NCBI GenBank assembly: GCA_026545225.1
Contig: CM048845.1
Location: 34,829,001-34,893,000 of the forward strand
DNA from: Cornus controversa
Lineage: Eukaryota > Streptophyta > Magnoliopsida > Cornales > Cornaceae
Reading direction: 5' to 3'
DNA: 64,000 nucleotides
Below the pieces are notes generated by a model. It was not told where the DNA came from, did not search any database, and worked only from the letters and a program-made list of their open reading frames with translations. Below are positions 1 to 11,379 of the stretch, piece by piece. The position numbers and the translations under genes are program-made. Each line of letters starts with the position of its first letter. The stretch's first letter is position 1.

Positions 1-5
1 TCTGA

Positions 6-880
6 TGCATCTTCAAGGAGTACCGGATGAAATCATGTGCAGAGCCTTTCCTACTATATTAAAAGGTTCTGCCCGGTCATGATTTAACAACCTGAAGCCG
101 GCATCTATACGCACTTTCAAAGAATTGAGCCAATTGTTCGTAGAAAATTTTATTACTGTCCGGAGGCACAGAAAGTCCTATGAGACTACATCAACCTATT
201 TAACAAGGAGATGTTGCAAGTCCATGCTTTGGAGGACAAGGTGGCACTTACTGCATTCATGGGGGGCTTGATGCCTTCAAAATTCTTATACTCAATCTCT
301 AAGCACCCTCCAGAAGCATGTTCGAGCTACTCATGAAGGCCAAAAAAACATGAACACAGAGGATGCCCTTGATGCGAGGAGGGAGAAAGGAGATGGTGAC
401 AAAAAGGCAGGCAGGAAAAAGGGAGGGTAGTTTAGTAAAGAGGAGAGAGATCCCAAGTATGGCAGAACGTCACGGGAGCAAAGCAATAAAGCATCTCGAT
501 GTTATAAGGGATTAATCACCTTTACCCTTTTAAACATATCAATAAGCCAAATCCTCCTTTACATCCAAGATGACCCGGGTGTGGCATGGCCCCCAAAACT
601 AAGAACCAATCCCTCCAAGAGGTCCCGTGACAAGTATTGTAAGTTCCATAGCGACTATGGGCATGATACAAATGAGTGCATAGATTTGAAAAGGCAGATT
701 GAAAGTCTGATTTGTTGGGACCAACTGCGGAGATTTGTGGCCGGCGATGAGAGAAGTGCACAAAATTGCCCACAGGAAGGCAAAGAAGACAACACTAAAA
801 GAAATCCTCCATTGGGGGAAATCAGAGTTATCTCCAGTGGACTTAGAGGCGACAAAGAATCCAATGCGGCTCGAAAATAG
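6..880 (+). pseudogene. Tat gag remnant with zinc-knuckle region
   Basis: The reading frame opening at base 6 matches the gag core of Tat elements (MHLQGVPDEIM, then FKELSQLFVENFI) but has an in-frame TGA after about 28 codons and several frame changes. At 581-880 a clear segment reads YCKFHSDYGHDTNEC followed by LKRQIE, the usual nucleic-acid-binding knuckle and its C-terminal neighbour in Tat gag. The family role is to form the particle and bind the element's RNA. This copy is dead. Confidence 0.75.
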
Positions 881-996
881 CATGCGAGGAAAGTCAGAAG
901 TTTTTTTTAGGTAAGCGAGGTAAGCCAATCACCCGCCAAGTGCCCTCGACTAGATGATCAAATTATAACTTTCTCAGAGGCTGATACAAGAGGAGT

Positions 997-1288
997 TCAG
1001 CAACCGCATGATGATGCCCTTGTGGTCACGCTAATTTTTACCAATTTCACAATTAGGCAAGTGTTAATTAACAATGGCAGTTCTGTTGACATCCTATTTG
1101 TAGAAGCCTTTGACCAGATGAGGATTGGGAGGGAAAGAATCAAGCCTACCAAATCTCCACTTGTTGGGTTCTTTGGAGAGAAGCTTCTTCCACTTGGCGT
1201 CGTTGATCTCCCGGTTACTGCTGGTACAAGTCCCAAGCACGTCACTAAGGTGGTGACCTTCTTCTTTGTAGCTTGTCCAACTACATAA
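997..1288 (+). pseudogene. Tat aspartic protease remnant
   Basis: Translation of the 1022-1288 region contains VLINNGSSVDILF, then GFFGEKLLPLGVVDLPVTAG. Tat retropepsins normally carry D-[NG]-G-S-S at the catalytic position, so this copy appears to have Asp changed to Asn, a GAY to AAY change. The family cuts the gag-pol polyprotein. Loss of the catalytic Asp would abolish activity; the alignment is from memory of the family. Confidence 0.7.
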
Positions 1289-1599
1289 TGTCTTCCTAGG
1301 AAGGGCCAAGTTAAATGCCATGAGAGCAGTGACCTTCACCTATCATCTCCTCATTCAGTTCTGTATTAACTGTGGCGTTGGGGAGCTAAGAGGAGACCAG
1401 GCCACTGCCCGAGAGTGTTATGCTACTTCCTTGAAAGAAAAGAAGGTATTAGAAACCTTGAGTATAGAGGGCCTAGAGATGGAAGAGAAAGAAGAAGTCT
1501 GCCATATGAAACCAATGGAAGTGCTAGTTGAGGTTGACGTATATGAACAAGATGTAGGAAAAAGAAGTGAGTGTGGGGTCGTCACTCTCACCCATCACT

Positions 1600-2210
1600 C
1601 AAAAAGAGCTTGTTCAATTCCTCAGACTGAACAAGGATGTATTTGCTTGGTCCCATGAGGATATACCCTGAATTGACCCAGCTATTGCCATGCACCAGTT
1701 AAACATCGACCCAGTCGCCAAGCCTGTTAGACAGAAGAGGAGAACCTTTGCTCCAGAAAGAAATTTGGCAATCTCTGACGAAGTGGATAAACTATTGAAG
1801 GCCAACTTTGTGCAGGAAACCCACTACTCAGACTGGTTAACAAATGTAGTCCTAGTAAAAAATTCCAACGACAAGTGGCACTTATGCGTGGACTTCACTG
1901 ATCTGAATAAAGCATATCCAAAGAATAATTTCCTCCTTCCACAGATTGATATGCTAGTGGAATGAATGGCCGGGTGTGAGCGAATCAATTTCATGGATGC
2001 CTACTAAGGGTATAATCAAATTCCAATGTTGTTATCAGACTAACAAAAGATGTTTTTCATAATAGAAAGGGGGTTGTACTGTTAAACAGTAATGTCATTC
2101 GACTTGAAGAATGCTAGCATAACCTATCAGAGGCGGGTGAACAGGATGTTTAAAGAGTAAATCTGCAGAAACATGGAAGTGTACATCGATGACATGCTCG
2201 TCAACAGCCA
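1600..2210 (+). pseudogene. Tat reverse transcriptase remnant
   Basis: Recognisable RT blocks are LNKDVFAWSHEDIP (about 1625), the 1690-1965 segment ending in CVDFTDLNKAYPKNNFLLP, and the catalytic box VYIDDMLVNS with YIDD encoded at 2182-2193. In-frame stops interrupt it (for example after the fingers at about 1963 and in the DAY.GYNQI block). It is the polymerase that copied the element's RNA, now inactive. Confidence 0.8.
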
Positions 2211-2539
2211 GAGAGCTACAAGCCATTTGGGTTACTTAGTCAACAAAAGGGGAATAGAAGCTAACCCATAGAAGGTACAGGCCATCCTAGATACAAAATC
2301 TCCTAAGATGGTTAAAGAAGTCCAGAAGTTGATAGAAAAGTTGGTAGCATTGAGCAGACTGATCTTCCGTGCCACAGACAAGTGTCTTTCATTTTTCCTG
2401 GTCCTCAAGTAGGCCTTTTAGTGGACATAGGAGTGTGAACAATCCTTGATTAAGCTAAAATAGTATCTCAGTTCACCCCGGCTTCTATCATGCACACAGG
2501 TAGGGGAGGAATTGTACTTACTTATACTTAACTGTCTCC

Positions 2540-2935
2540 CAAACAGTAGTTAGCTCTACATTAGTGCGAGAAGAGAAAGGGGTGCAAAGGTTAGTTTACT
2601 ATGCCAACAGAGTGCTTCAAGGAATGAAAGAGAGATATTCCTTGATAGAGAAGCTGGCATTTGCCCTGGTCATGTTAGCCAGGAAACTCAGGTCATACTT
2701 CCAAGCACATACAATAGTGGTACTTGTTGATCAACCACTCCGACAAGTCCTCTTTAAGCTTGAAACCTCTGGACAGCTTGTGAAATGGTCCATGGAACTG
2801 AGGGAATTTGACATCCGATACAAACCAAGGATAATGATAAAAGGCCAAGTACTAGCAGACTTTATACCTGAATTCACCTATTCCCAAAAAGAGGAGCAAG
2901 TTCGACGGGAAAAGGAGGAGAGCTTAGTCCAATAG
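2540..2935 (+). pseudogene. Tat RNase H remnant
   Basis: The open stretch at 2564-2935 carries VQRLVYYANRVLQGMKERYS, EKLAFALVMLARKLRSYFQ and VLVDQPLRQVL, ending with the connection KGQVLADFIPEFT. This is the standard retroelement RNase H that sits directly after RT. The first catalytic strand upstream of 2564 is broken. It lies between the RT and the second RNase H, as in other Tat elements. Confidence 0.78.
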
Positions 2936-2949
2936 AACGAAGAGGACCA

Positions 2950-3250
2950 AATAGACCCAGGCTACATATGGGAATTACTTATGGATGGATCGTTGAATGC
3001 ACAGGCCAGTGGTGTAGGAATATTGATCATATCCTAGAGGGGGAAACATTCAAATATGCCTTGCAGTTCAGGTTTAAGGCAACAAACAACGAGGCTGAGT
3101 ATGAAGCCTTGATTGCAGGGCTGAAAATAGCCGAAATCCTTAAAGTATAGAAATTAAAAGCCTACATTGACTCTCAGCTGGTTACTCATAAAGTCCACAC
3201 AGAATATGAAGCAAAGGGATAAAAAATGAAGTCCTTCTTACAAAAAGTGT
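2950..3250 (+). pseudogene. Second, archaeal-type RNase H remnant (Tat hallmark)
   Basis: The frame through 2965-3010 reads WELLMDGSLNAQASGVGILI. A frame further on carries ATNNEAEYEALIAGLKIAE, then AYIDSQLVTHKVHTEYEAKG. These are the D-G-S, E-A-E-Y and D-S-Q signatures of the additional RNase H found only in Tat-lineage elements among plant Ty3/gypsy groups, which makes this the strongest lineage marker here. Frameshifts and stops show it is inactive. Confidence 0.8.
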
Positions 3251-3539
3251 AAGAGCAGGTCACTTAATTCTAAAAGTTTTCCATCACGCGGGTTCCCTGT
3301 AATTAAAATTCTAATGTTGATGCTCTTGCTTGATTAACGACAGCACATGAATCACTAATGGGGTAGTGCTTGTGGAATGCATAAATAACCCGAGTATAAT
3401 AGGAGAAATACCGTGTAAGGTGAACCAAATCACCCAAGGCATATAATGGGCAGATCCGATTGTCAAGAACATTAGGGATAACGAGCTACCACCTAACAAG
3501 GCAAAGACATGCAGAATAAGGATCAGGGCATCCAGATAT

Positions 3540-4160
3540 ACCTTGATCCACGGAATCCTCTATAAAAGAGGAGTCTCCTTGTAGTACCTACGATGTGTAT
3601 CGATGAAAGAGACTCAATATATCATAAAAGAAATCCATGGAAAGGAGTGTGGTAATCATGCAGGGGGTAGGTCCTTGGCTCATAAGGCCATCAAGTAGGG
3701 ATACTATTGGCCCACTATGCAGCTGGATGCACTGGACTTTTTCAGTAAGTGTGAAAAGTGCCAAAGCTTTGCTAATGTCCCGAAGCATCTTCCTGAGGAG
3801 TTGACTCCAATAGTTGCCCCATGGCCCTTCGCCCAGTGGGGGATGGACTTAATCAGCTCTTTACTTATGGGAAAGGGATAGACAAAGTTCCTAATCTTGG
3901 CGATTGACTACTTCACCAAATGAGTGGAAGCAGAGCTTTTGGCTGCGATTAGGGAAAAGAATGTCATCAATTTTATATAGAAGTAAATTATATGCAGGTT
4001 TGGCATCCCGAGAGTCATTATCCCAAACAATGGAAAGTAGTTTGAAAGCCAACACTTCCTAAACTTTTGTACCGAGCATGGCATAAGCAATCATTACTCC
4101 TCACCAGGCCACCCACAAACTAATGGGTAGGCCAAAGTAGCTTACAGGACTATACTCAAA
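3540..4160 (+). pseudogene. Tat integrase remnant, cut off by tandem array
   Basis: The zinc-binding part reads EIHGKECGNHAGG, AHKAIK, GYYWPTM and FFSKCEKCQ (HHCC). The core begins at WPFAQWGMDLI with the first catalytic Asp, then AIDYFTK. The second Asp block reads IIPNNGK, an apparent Asp to Asn change, with a stop beside it. The last block, SPGHPQTNG, is followed within about 50 bases by the 80-bp repeat array, so the C-terminal domain is missing. Confidence 0.78.
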
Positions 4161-4865
4161 AGAGGGTCTTTAATGAAAAAAGCAGGATGAATTAATTCTG
4201 AGAACATTGTATAAACGACCCTATGAGGGCACACCTTTAAAGAGGGCCTTTAATGAAAAAGATGGGATAAATTAATTCTGAGAACATTGTATAAATGACC
4301 CTATGAGGGCAGACCTCTAAAGAAGGCCTTTAATGAAAAAGGCGGGACGAATTAATTCTAAGAACATTGTATAAACAACCATATAAGGGCACACCTCTAA
4401 AGAGGGTCTTTATTGAAAAAGGCGGGATGAATTAATTCCAAGAACATTGTATAAATGACCCTACGAGGGCACACCTCTAAAGAGGGCCTTTAATAAAAAA
4501 GACAAGATGAATTAATTTCAAAAACATTGTATAAACGACCCTACGAGGGCACACCTCTAAAGAGGGCCTTTAATAAAAAAGGGGGGATATATCAATTTTG
4601 AGAGCATTGTATAAACAACCCCACGGGAGCACACCTCTAAAGACGCCTTTAATGAAAAAGGTGGGATGAATTAATTTCGAGAACATTATATAAGCCACCC
4701 CATGGGAGCACACCTCTAAAGGAGGACCATTCAAAAGACATGATGGATTAATTCTAAAAAAATTATCAAAGAACCCCACGGAGGGACGCCTCTGAAGGGG
4801 ATCTTTAATAAAAGAAGCGGAATAAGTTAATTCTGATAGCATAGTCAATTGACCCTATGGGGCGT
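4161..4865 (+). repeat. 80-bp tandem array, about nine units
   Basis: Units begin at 4161, 4241, 4321, 4401, 4481, 4561, 4641, about 4720 and about 4795. The first seven starts are exactly 80 bp apart; the last two units carry indels. Each unit contains AGAGGGCCTTTAATGAAAAA, then GATGAATTAATTC, GAACATTGTATAAA and CACACCTCTAA. Tat elements are known to carry variable tandem repeats between integrase and the 3' LTR that can seed satellites. Confidence 0.93.
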
Positions 4866-5433
4866 AGCTTGCCTAAGGGAATGTTACCCGATAACAATAT
4901 TCTGATTGCAGGATTATGTCGAAAAGGTTTATTCTTATAAAACAAGAGAGATCTCAGCAAGAAATCAAATAATTCTTTATTAAATAAGAAAAGAGGTTAC
5001 AAGACTGTAAGTAGAATAATATGGAAGGAAATTACTACAATAAAAAAATGGGGGGGGGCATCAAGAATTAGACTCCTCATCATCATCCCCTTTCAGTTGC
5101 AAGTGAGAAAAGTCTATCTCCAGCCACTTGCCTTGTGCCATAGTGCGAAAATACTCGATGTAAGGACCGGAATTTTTTTGACCGGTTCCGGGCGATTTTG
5201 GACCGGACCGATTTTTTTTTCGAATAAATTAAAATTTGAAAAGATGTTGTATATATATATATATATGAAATTATATATATATATATGAAGATGGAGGGGC
5301 CTTTCTCTTTATATATGTAAGTGTGGGAAAATACATGGAATACATGTATATACATGTATTTTGTGTAGGGTGTAGTATATAATATATATGTAATATGTGG
5401 ACCAAATAAAAGAGGACCAAGTGTGTGGTCAGC

Positions 5434-5585
5434 AGAAAAGAAGAAAAGAAAAGAAAGAAAAGAAAAGAAGAGAAAAAGAAGAAAAGAAAAGAAAAGAAGG
5501 GAGAAAAGGAGATCGGGAGAGAGAAACTGAGAAGAGAGAGGGATCGCAGATCGGGCGAGGCCGAAGGAGAGAGAGGGAGAGCTGA
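5434..5585 (+). repeat. Purine (GA)-rich tract inside LTR-A
   Basis: About 150 bases are almost pure A and G on the + strand (AAAAGAAG-like words turning into GAGAGAGGGAGAG). It sits some 275 bp inside LTR-A, just before a G-rich stretch. It gives spurious charged ORFs on both strands. Its position suggests a leader or promoter-proximal tract, but nothing shows a function. Confidence 0.7.
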
Positions 5586-7780
5586 TCCTGGCGCCGGCAG
5601 TGGCAGTGGCTGCCGGCTGTTCGCGGTGGCTGAAGGCGGGGTGACTCGGAGCTGGCTGGGCCGTTCACGAAGGGTGTTTCGCGGCTGGGGTTTGGGGATT
5701 GAGCTTGGCTAGTCTGGTGGAGGATTCGACCGACGATGGCACCGACGGTGGTTCTCGGCTAGCTGTCGGACAGTCATGGTGGCTGACGGTCACGGACTGG
5801 GCCCTTGCTGGTTGGGTTGTGCACGACTCTCATGGCTGGGTTTTCGGGTGGTTCGATCGGGGTGTTGACGGGGCTTCAGTTCGGGCTGGTGATGCTCGAT
5901 TTTGTGGACTTGGGTGGAGTTATTCCGACCATGGTGGTGGCCGGAGATGGGTTCTTTGCTGGTGAGGTTGGTTCGGCATGAGAGGGTTTTTGGGTGGATG
6001 GAATTGGCTGTTGAAAGTTTGTAGGGTCTGTTGAGGTGAGTTGATTGGGTCTAATTTTTGGGATTTATTGGCGGCCATTTTGGGGCTGATTTGTGGATTG
6101 TTTGGTATGTAGTTGTTGAGTTTGTTTGAGCAGCCATAATTTTGGGCCGTAATGTTGGAGATCTACAAATGTATGGGTTTGTGATTGATTTCGGTTGGTG
6201 TTCGTTTAGAGGCTAGCTGCCGAAAGGATGGTTTCATGGTTGGGCTGTGAAGAGGTAACCACGGGGGTTGAATATCAGGAGGTCTCAGTTGGTCTCAGCT
6301 AGGCATGTCATGGGAGTTGCTTGGAGTAGCAGCCATGGTTCTGATTTGATGGGTTCAGCTTTGGGGTCGACAAAAGTGCCGAAGCTTGGAGCTTCGATTG
6401 GATGGTTTGGTGATGCGGGCCTTGGTGTTAGCTTGAGGGTCTTGCATAACAGGATATTATGGCTCACGATTTTGGGCTTGGTGGTGAGCAGTTTGGTTCA
6501 GCCATGGTGCGTTGATGGATTATTGGACTACCATATTTAAAATGGTCCAAGAATGGAGATTAAAAAGGAAGCGAAGTGGTCCGATAGATTGTTCGTGTGG
6601 ACTTCGACACAGGACTGAATCGGGCTTGGAAACAGGCCGATTTGCAGGCACGGACCGGTGAAAGCGGGACCTAAGGCAAGTTGATTCTTGCCTCTATCTC
6701 TTACGTATATTTTATTTACGTTGATAAATTTACATATGTTATTAATTTGATCATATGTGGTATGTGTATATACATATATATATAGGTGCTTATATATATG
6801 TGTGTATAGATAGATGTCGTATATATGTGGGATGTGAGAGTATATATATATGTGGGTGTATATATATATATGTGTGTGTGTGTGTGGGTTTGGAGAGTGA
6901 TGGCATGTCAAATTTATCGCCTATTTGCATCGTGATATGCATGTACAGTATTGATTGAAATCATGTAAAAAGTATGCTAAATTACGTACACGTTTGGCTA
7001 TGTGTTGTCTTGTATGCATATGTGGCTCTTATGCATGGTGTTTATATATATATGTGATTTTATATATAGTTGCAGTGATAGAAATGCATGCTAAGTATGA
7101 ATGTAACTTTTAGCGGGCATTTGCAAAGCATGATTATGATATGCTAAGTATTTTATATGTTCTTAATACATATATAGTGACGGAATATATATGTGATTAT
7201 ATATGTTGTGAATGGAAAGCATGCTAGTTACTAGTAGTAGATTCATGTCTTAAGTGGAAGCATGATCATATTTATGCTAGTATACGTGCATATGTGACTA
7301 TGTGCAGGATGTGACACATATATGTGTTTATATGTGGGAATGTGAATGTGAGATGCATGCTGGCTTCATATATATATATATATCGAACGTATGCATTGGT
7401 TATAGCATGATAAAAATGTGCTAAGTTGAAGTGTTTTGCATATGTGAGGTGTTATGCGGGTTTTGAACATATATGTGCTATATGTGTTGGAATGTGATGA
7501 GAAGCATGCTAAATACTTCTTTTTAGTATTCATAAGCATGGGTTGAAGCATGAAAGTATTATGCTATGTATATATGCATCCATTTTGCATATATGGGAGG
7601 GAAATGACACATACGTGGTCATATGTGTAGTGTTGTAGAGATGAAATGGAGGCTATGTTCCTTTATAACTAGCCTATGCATTGTGAAGCATGAAATTTAA
7701 ATGCTTGATTCATATATGTTTGAAATGCATGTGTGGGGCCGTTGTGAGGAAAAATAGGAAATGTGGGAGAGTAACTTATT

Positions 7781-8155
7781 CACCTCGGAGTATGTGATGA
7801 CTCGGTGAAAATCTCAACACGATGTAATCACCTCGGAGTATGTGATGACTCGATGATGACATATTTAATCACCTCGGAGTATGTGATGACTCGGTGATGA
7901 TCCATTTAATCACCTCGGAGTATGTGATGACTCAGTGATGATCCATTTAATCACCTCGAAGTATGTGATGACTCGGTGATGATTCATTTAATCAGCTCAG
8001 AGTATGTGATGACTCGGTGATAAACTATTCAATCGCCTTGGAGTATGTGATTTACTCAGCGAGGAAAACTATCTAACCACCTTGGAGTATGTGATGACTC
8101 GGTGATGAATTCCAAAACTAACTAATCACCTTGGAGTATGTGATGACTCGGTGGG
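7781..8155 (+). repeat. 41-49 bp tandem array with palindromic arms in LTR-A
   Basis: Nine units start at 7781, 7829, 7870, 7911, 7952, 7993, 8034, 8078 and 8127. Five successive spacings are exactly 41 bp; the others are 44-49. Each unit opens TCACCTCGGAGT and closes ACTCGGTGA, so the ends are near reverse complements around a TATGTGATG core. Related arrays lie at the matching place in LTR-B and LTR-C. Confidence 0.92.
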
Positions 8156-9006
8156 GGTGTTGGAATTGTGTGGGAGGCGTCTCGGTCACATGATTGGTTA
8201 AGAATCATGTTAGGATATTGGGTTGAGTCCGGGAGAGGGACAAGTGTGTGAACTTGCTTACGTTATCTCTATTGTGAAGCAGGCTATGCGTCAAACGTAT
8301 TCTTACATATGCGTTGCTTGTGATTAACATGATATATGTTGGATATCTATTATTTTTGAGCATGTTATATGGTTTAAATGCATCTTTATTGCATTTGAGA
8401 TGTGCTACTTGACGAGTAGGAGATGTGGTAGTTAATTTACATCGTTTATGTAAATGCTTTGATATATATATGTTCTATATACATATTGGTGCTGAATGTT
8501 TACTGTTTTCAAGCATGTTGAAAATGATTTCTAAAACCATATATATAGTGGATTTTGTATGTTCATATGTGCTAGAGTAGCCATATACATCGTTGGTTCA
8601 TGCATGCTAGGTAGAGCATGGTCTTAAATATTGTGATATATTTAAGTGCATATATATTTTCGAGAATATGTGAAGATCGACCTGCTGCAGCGGTGATAGT
8701 ATGGTTCTACATACCTTGTTGGGCCTTTGAGCTCACCCCATCCTAGATTTTACAGGTATTGCTGATTACGGAGTTAGTTAGGGGACTGACAGCACCGGTT
8801 GCAGAGGTAGTGCCTAGATTTCCCTAGAATTTGAAGTATGTCCAGGATAATGGATAGATAGATGTTTTACATTTGGATTAAATGTATAGAGAGATTTATA
8901 TTGATTCAGTTCCTTCAGTTGTATTTATTCATGTAATGTATGTATATAATATGGACTTTCAAGGACCGAGACATGTATATTTTTGATTATATTATGCATG
9001 TTGTAG

Positions 9007-9095
9007 AAATGCTGGGGGGACACGTGCCCAGAAATGTCCATTTTTATTGTTAGATATAAATGCTGGGGGGACACGTGCCCAGAAGTGTCCATATG
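9007..9095 (+). repeat. Tandem duplication of a 51-bp unit near the end of LTR-A
   Basis: The segment AAATGCTGGGGGGACACG starts at 9007 and again at 9058, each time followed by TGCCCAGAARTGTCC. The single-copy reverse-complement version lies near 36560 in LTR-C. It contains CACGTG, a perfect G-box-like hexamer. Confidence 0.85.
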
Positions 9096-11002
9096 AATTG
9101 TAAAGCAGGTATAACATGGCAGGAGCTGATTATTTAGAATGGGTCATGCCCAATTTTCGTGAAAATAATAGAAAATTGAGGTGGCATAATCAGGTGATGG
9201 TTATGCTGTGAGGGCGATCTCACGGAGTTCACACCTCAGTTTCCTGGCCTCGGGAATTGGGGCGTGACACTCGAAGCCCTCAATATATGACTCATCACAT
9301 ATCTTGTCAAAATTAGACGAGTCCTTGAATTTTTTGACAGCTGCTGCTTGGAGCCCCGGTAAGTCGGCATTCCAATGCACCATCTCCTCCCAGTCATAGC
9401 AAATTTACGAGTTAAGAACGTTAATTTCCCCAGCCTGAGAGGCATGGGAGGCACGGAGAGACTCTATCTCTGAATTCAGTGTGGAATAATGAGTGTTGAA
9501 AGAGGCATACACCGGCAGTGAAGGAAGCCTCCTGCTTCTTAAGTTCATTCGTCGTCCATAGAAAGCGGTTAGAAATGGAGTGGGCGAATGTCACGCACTG
9601 TTAAACAACATTAAAATTTACATAAGCATATAAAACCTTGGCTATATTGGCTAGGAGGTGTCTAGTGGAAGCATATGCCCCAAGCCCATCCACCTAATCA
9701 AGATCACTTTGAATGACATATTCAGTAGTTCAACGAATAGCAAAAGCTGGGTCATTTAGCATCGACCCACCACTACCAGCAGACAAGAAGAACTCCTGGA
9801 AGCTATGACTCCCAAAAAGCTTGGTTGTAGGTACCCCAAAAGAACCCGGGTTTGGAGCATTGCACTGAATAATTGAGTCTGCGGCACCTTGAAGGAGCCT
9901 GGGTCCAGAATGCTCCTAGGGGTGACAACTGCCGCACGAGGAAGGTTCCCAACCTAGGGAGGAGAAGACAAGTCCCCAGCTCTGGTAAGCGCAAGCGTTC
10001 TTGGCCTTTTCTGTGTAGAAAGAGACGAAAAAGAGGTGACACAATTACCCTTGAGAAGGGCCTTTCCCAACCGCCTTTGTGAACCCCCTGCATGTTTGAG
10101 CCATAAGATACATTGGCACAGCCTTTCAAAGAGGAAAAGTACACAGGAATAAAGAAAGGACATACCCCTTCAAACAATGTCGAAGCGGGGAGGGTAACCT
10201 AATAAAAGCAACCCTTCATCGAGAGTTAGGACGTGCGCATCCCTTACGTTGGCGTTACTAGCTCTCACCAATTTCTCTTCCTCCACGTCACCAACAGGCA
10301 ACACGACCTTCCAAGCTGGGCATAAAAATGATTATGTATAAAAGAAGAGGAAGGAAAAAGAAAGGGAAAAGGAGAGAAAAAACAAGCTTACCAGAACATC
10401 CCAGGGAGTCTATGAATAAGAAATAAGTAGAGGGGTAGCTTCCCAGCATCCAAAAATAAAAAAGAGGTGGAGTTTCCATGACTTGAGGTGGTTATTGTGG
10501 TCAATAACAACCAAGCCTTTAGCCGAATGGCCGCCTGATCGGCTGTGACCATGACGCTAGTCGCTGGTCTTAAAAATCCCATAGCGAGAGAAAAATTTGC
10601 TTACTGACAACGGGGGATCAAAATTACAAGACTTCCACAAAACAAAAGTAACCATAATAATGCACCAAAAAATTTGTATAAGCTGAGAAGGGCAGAGGTC
10701 TGTTGTATGAAAAAGTTCTTGCACGAATACTGGAACTGAGAACTAGAGACCACAGGTGAAAGTGCCCTCATAAAAACATGTCTTCCCGGGGTAAATTGAA
10801 TAAACCCCGTCCCCTAGGGAAGGGGCTTGAATTACAACTACATCAGGAAATGAGTACCGAATAGACAGCTCCTCCACATCTTAGGCGGTCATCAAAGAAG
10901 CAATATTTTGGCACTCGAGCTAATCTGCCATGAAAAAATCAATAAATCAAGCTTGGCTTCTCAAAGCTAGGTTGGATAAAATATAAAAGCTGGGGGAGAA
11001 GA

Positions 11003-11080
11003 AAGGTGTTGAGTGAATGAAGAAGGAAGGTGTAGAGTGAATGAAGAAGGAAGGTGTAGAGTGAATGAAAAAGAAAGGTG
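11003..11080 (-). repeat. 24-bp tandem repeat in the presumed leader of the antisense ORF
   Basis: TGAATGAAGAAGGAAGGTG-type units recur about three times with a 24-bp period. On the minus strand they form a pyrimidine-rich leader between the TATA box at 11088-11096 and the start region of the antisense ORF near 10940. Confidence 0.7.
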
Positions 11081-11087
11081 TAGGGGG

Positions 11088-11096
11088 TTTATATAG
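11088..11096 (-). promoter_or_regulatory. TATA box for the Tat antisense ORF
   Basis: The minus strand reads CTATATAAACCCCC, about 150 bp upstream of the presumed start of the antisense ORF. The distance leaves a leader of roughly 120 bases. Assignment is by motif and position only. Confidence 0.5.
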
Positions 11097-11204
11097 AGGT
11101 GCAACAATGCTTAACGACTAGAAATCAAACGACAATAAAGCAATGTTCGGATTCAAACGGTCACAAACGATCGCAGAATCCTAAAGTTGTACCGACCAAA
11201 GGAG

Positions 11205-11345
11205 CCACCCTCAAGGGCGACCAACCCCCAAGGCTAGCCCAGGGCCACCCCTTAAGGGTAGCCAGCCCCCCAAGGGTAGCCAGGCCATCCCTCAAGGGCA
11301 GCCAAGGCCACCCCTAAGGGCAGCCAAGGTCACCCCCTAAGAGTG
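11205..11345 (+). repeat. GC-rich degenerate short repeats before the Tat 3' LTR
   Basis: Words of the form AAGGGYAGCCARGGCCACCCC recur six to seven times with irregular spacing of about 20-30 bp. The block ends in a run of A followed by GAAGAGAAA, which may be the polypurine tract just before the 3' LTR. Confidence 0.7.
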
Positions 11346-11379
11346 GCGAGCCCCTCAAAAAAAAAAAAAAGAAGAGAAA

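Larger units (their letters stand above)
5159..9269 (+). mobile_element. Solo LTR-A, 4.1 kb, chromovirus-type, TSD CTCGA
   Basis: It starts TGTAAGGACCGG and ends GGGGCGTGACA. The five bases before (5154-5158) and after (9270-9274) are both CTCGA, a perfect target-site duplication, and there is no coding interior. It shares its 3' half with LTR-C on the other strand (GGACACGTGCCCAGAA near 9015 against about 36570). At 4,111 bp it is long even for plant gypsy LTRs. It inserted into the antisense ORF of the Tat element, so it is younger than that element. Confidence 0.9.
5061..10940 (-). pseudogene. Antisense ORF of the Tat element, split by solo LTR-A
   Basis: Reading on the minus strand from about 10940 down to the TGA at 5061-5063, with the 5159-9269 insertion in between. 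Visible pieces are ELSIRYSFPDVVVIQAPS and KTCFYEGTFTCG (about 10880-10750), then PAWKVVLPVGDVEEEKLV (about 10315), then a segment rich in KRPR and LTRAGDLSSPPRLG (about 10000). The last exon ends in a strongly acidic GDDDEES tail. These resemble the uncharacterised 'putative gypsy-type transposon' proteins of plants. The frame on the two sides of LTR-A is continuous if one copy of the duplicated CTCGA is ignored. Early stops and shifts make it a pseudogene; its function is unknown. Confidence 0.6.

Noticed and set aside
5397-5712. Charged Lys/Glu/Arg ORFs on both strands
   Set aside because: They come from the GA-rich tract in solo LTR-A; the low-complexity composition explains them.
6537-6958. 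Ile/Tyr/His-rich ORFs on both strands
   Set aside because: They translate TA and TGTG microsatellite sequence in LTR-A, with no protein-like composition.
7781-8155. CRISPR-like regular repeats
   Set aside because: The units are near-contiguous tandem repeats inside a plant LTR with related arrays in other LTRs. There are no unique spacers of constant size and no cas genes.
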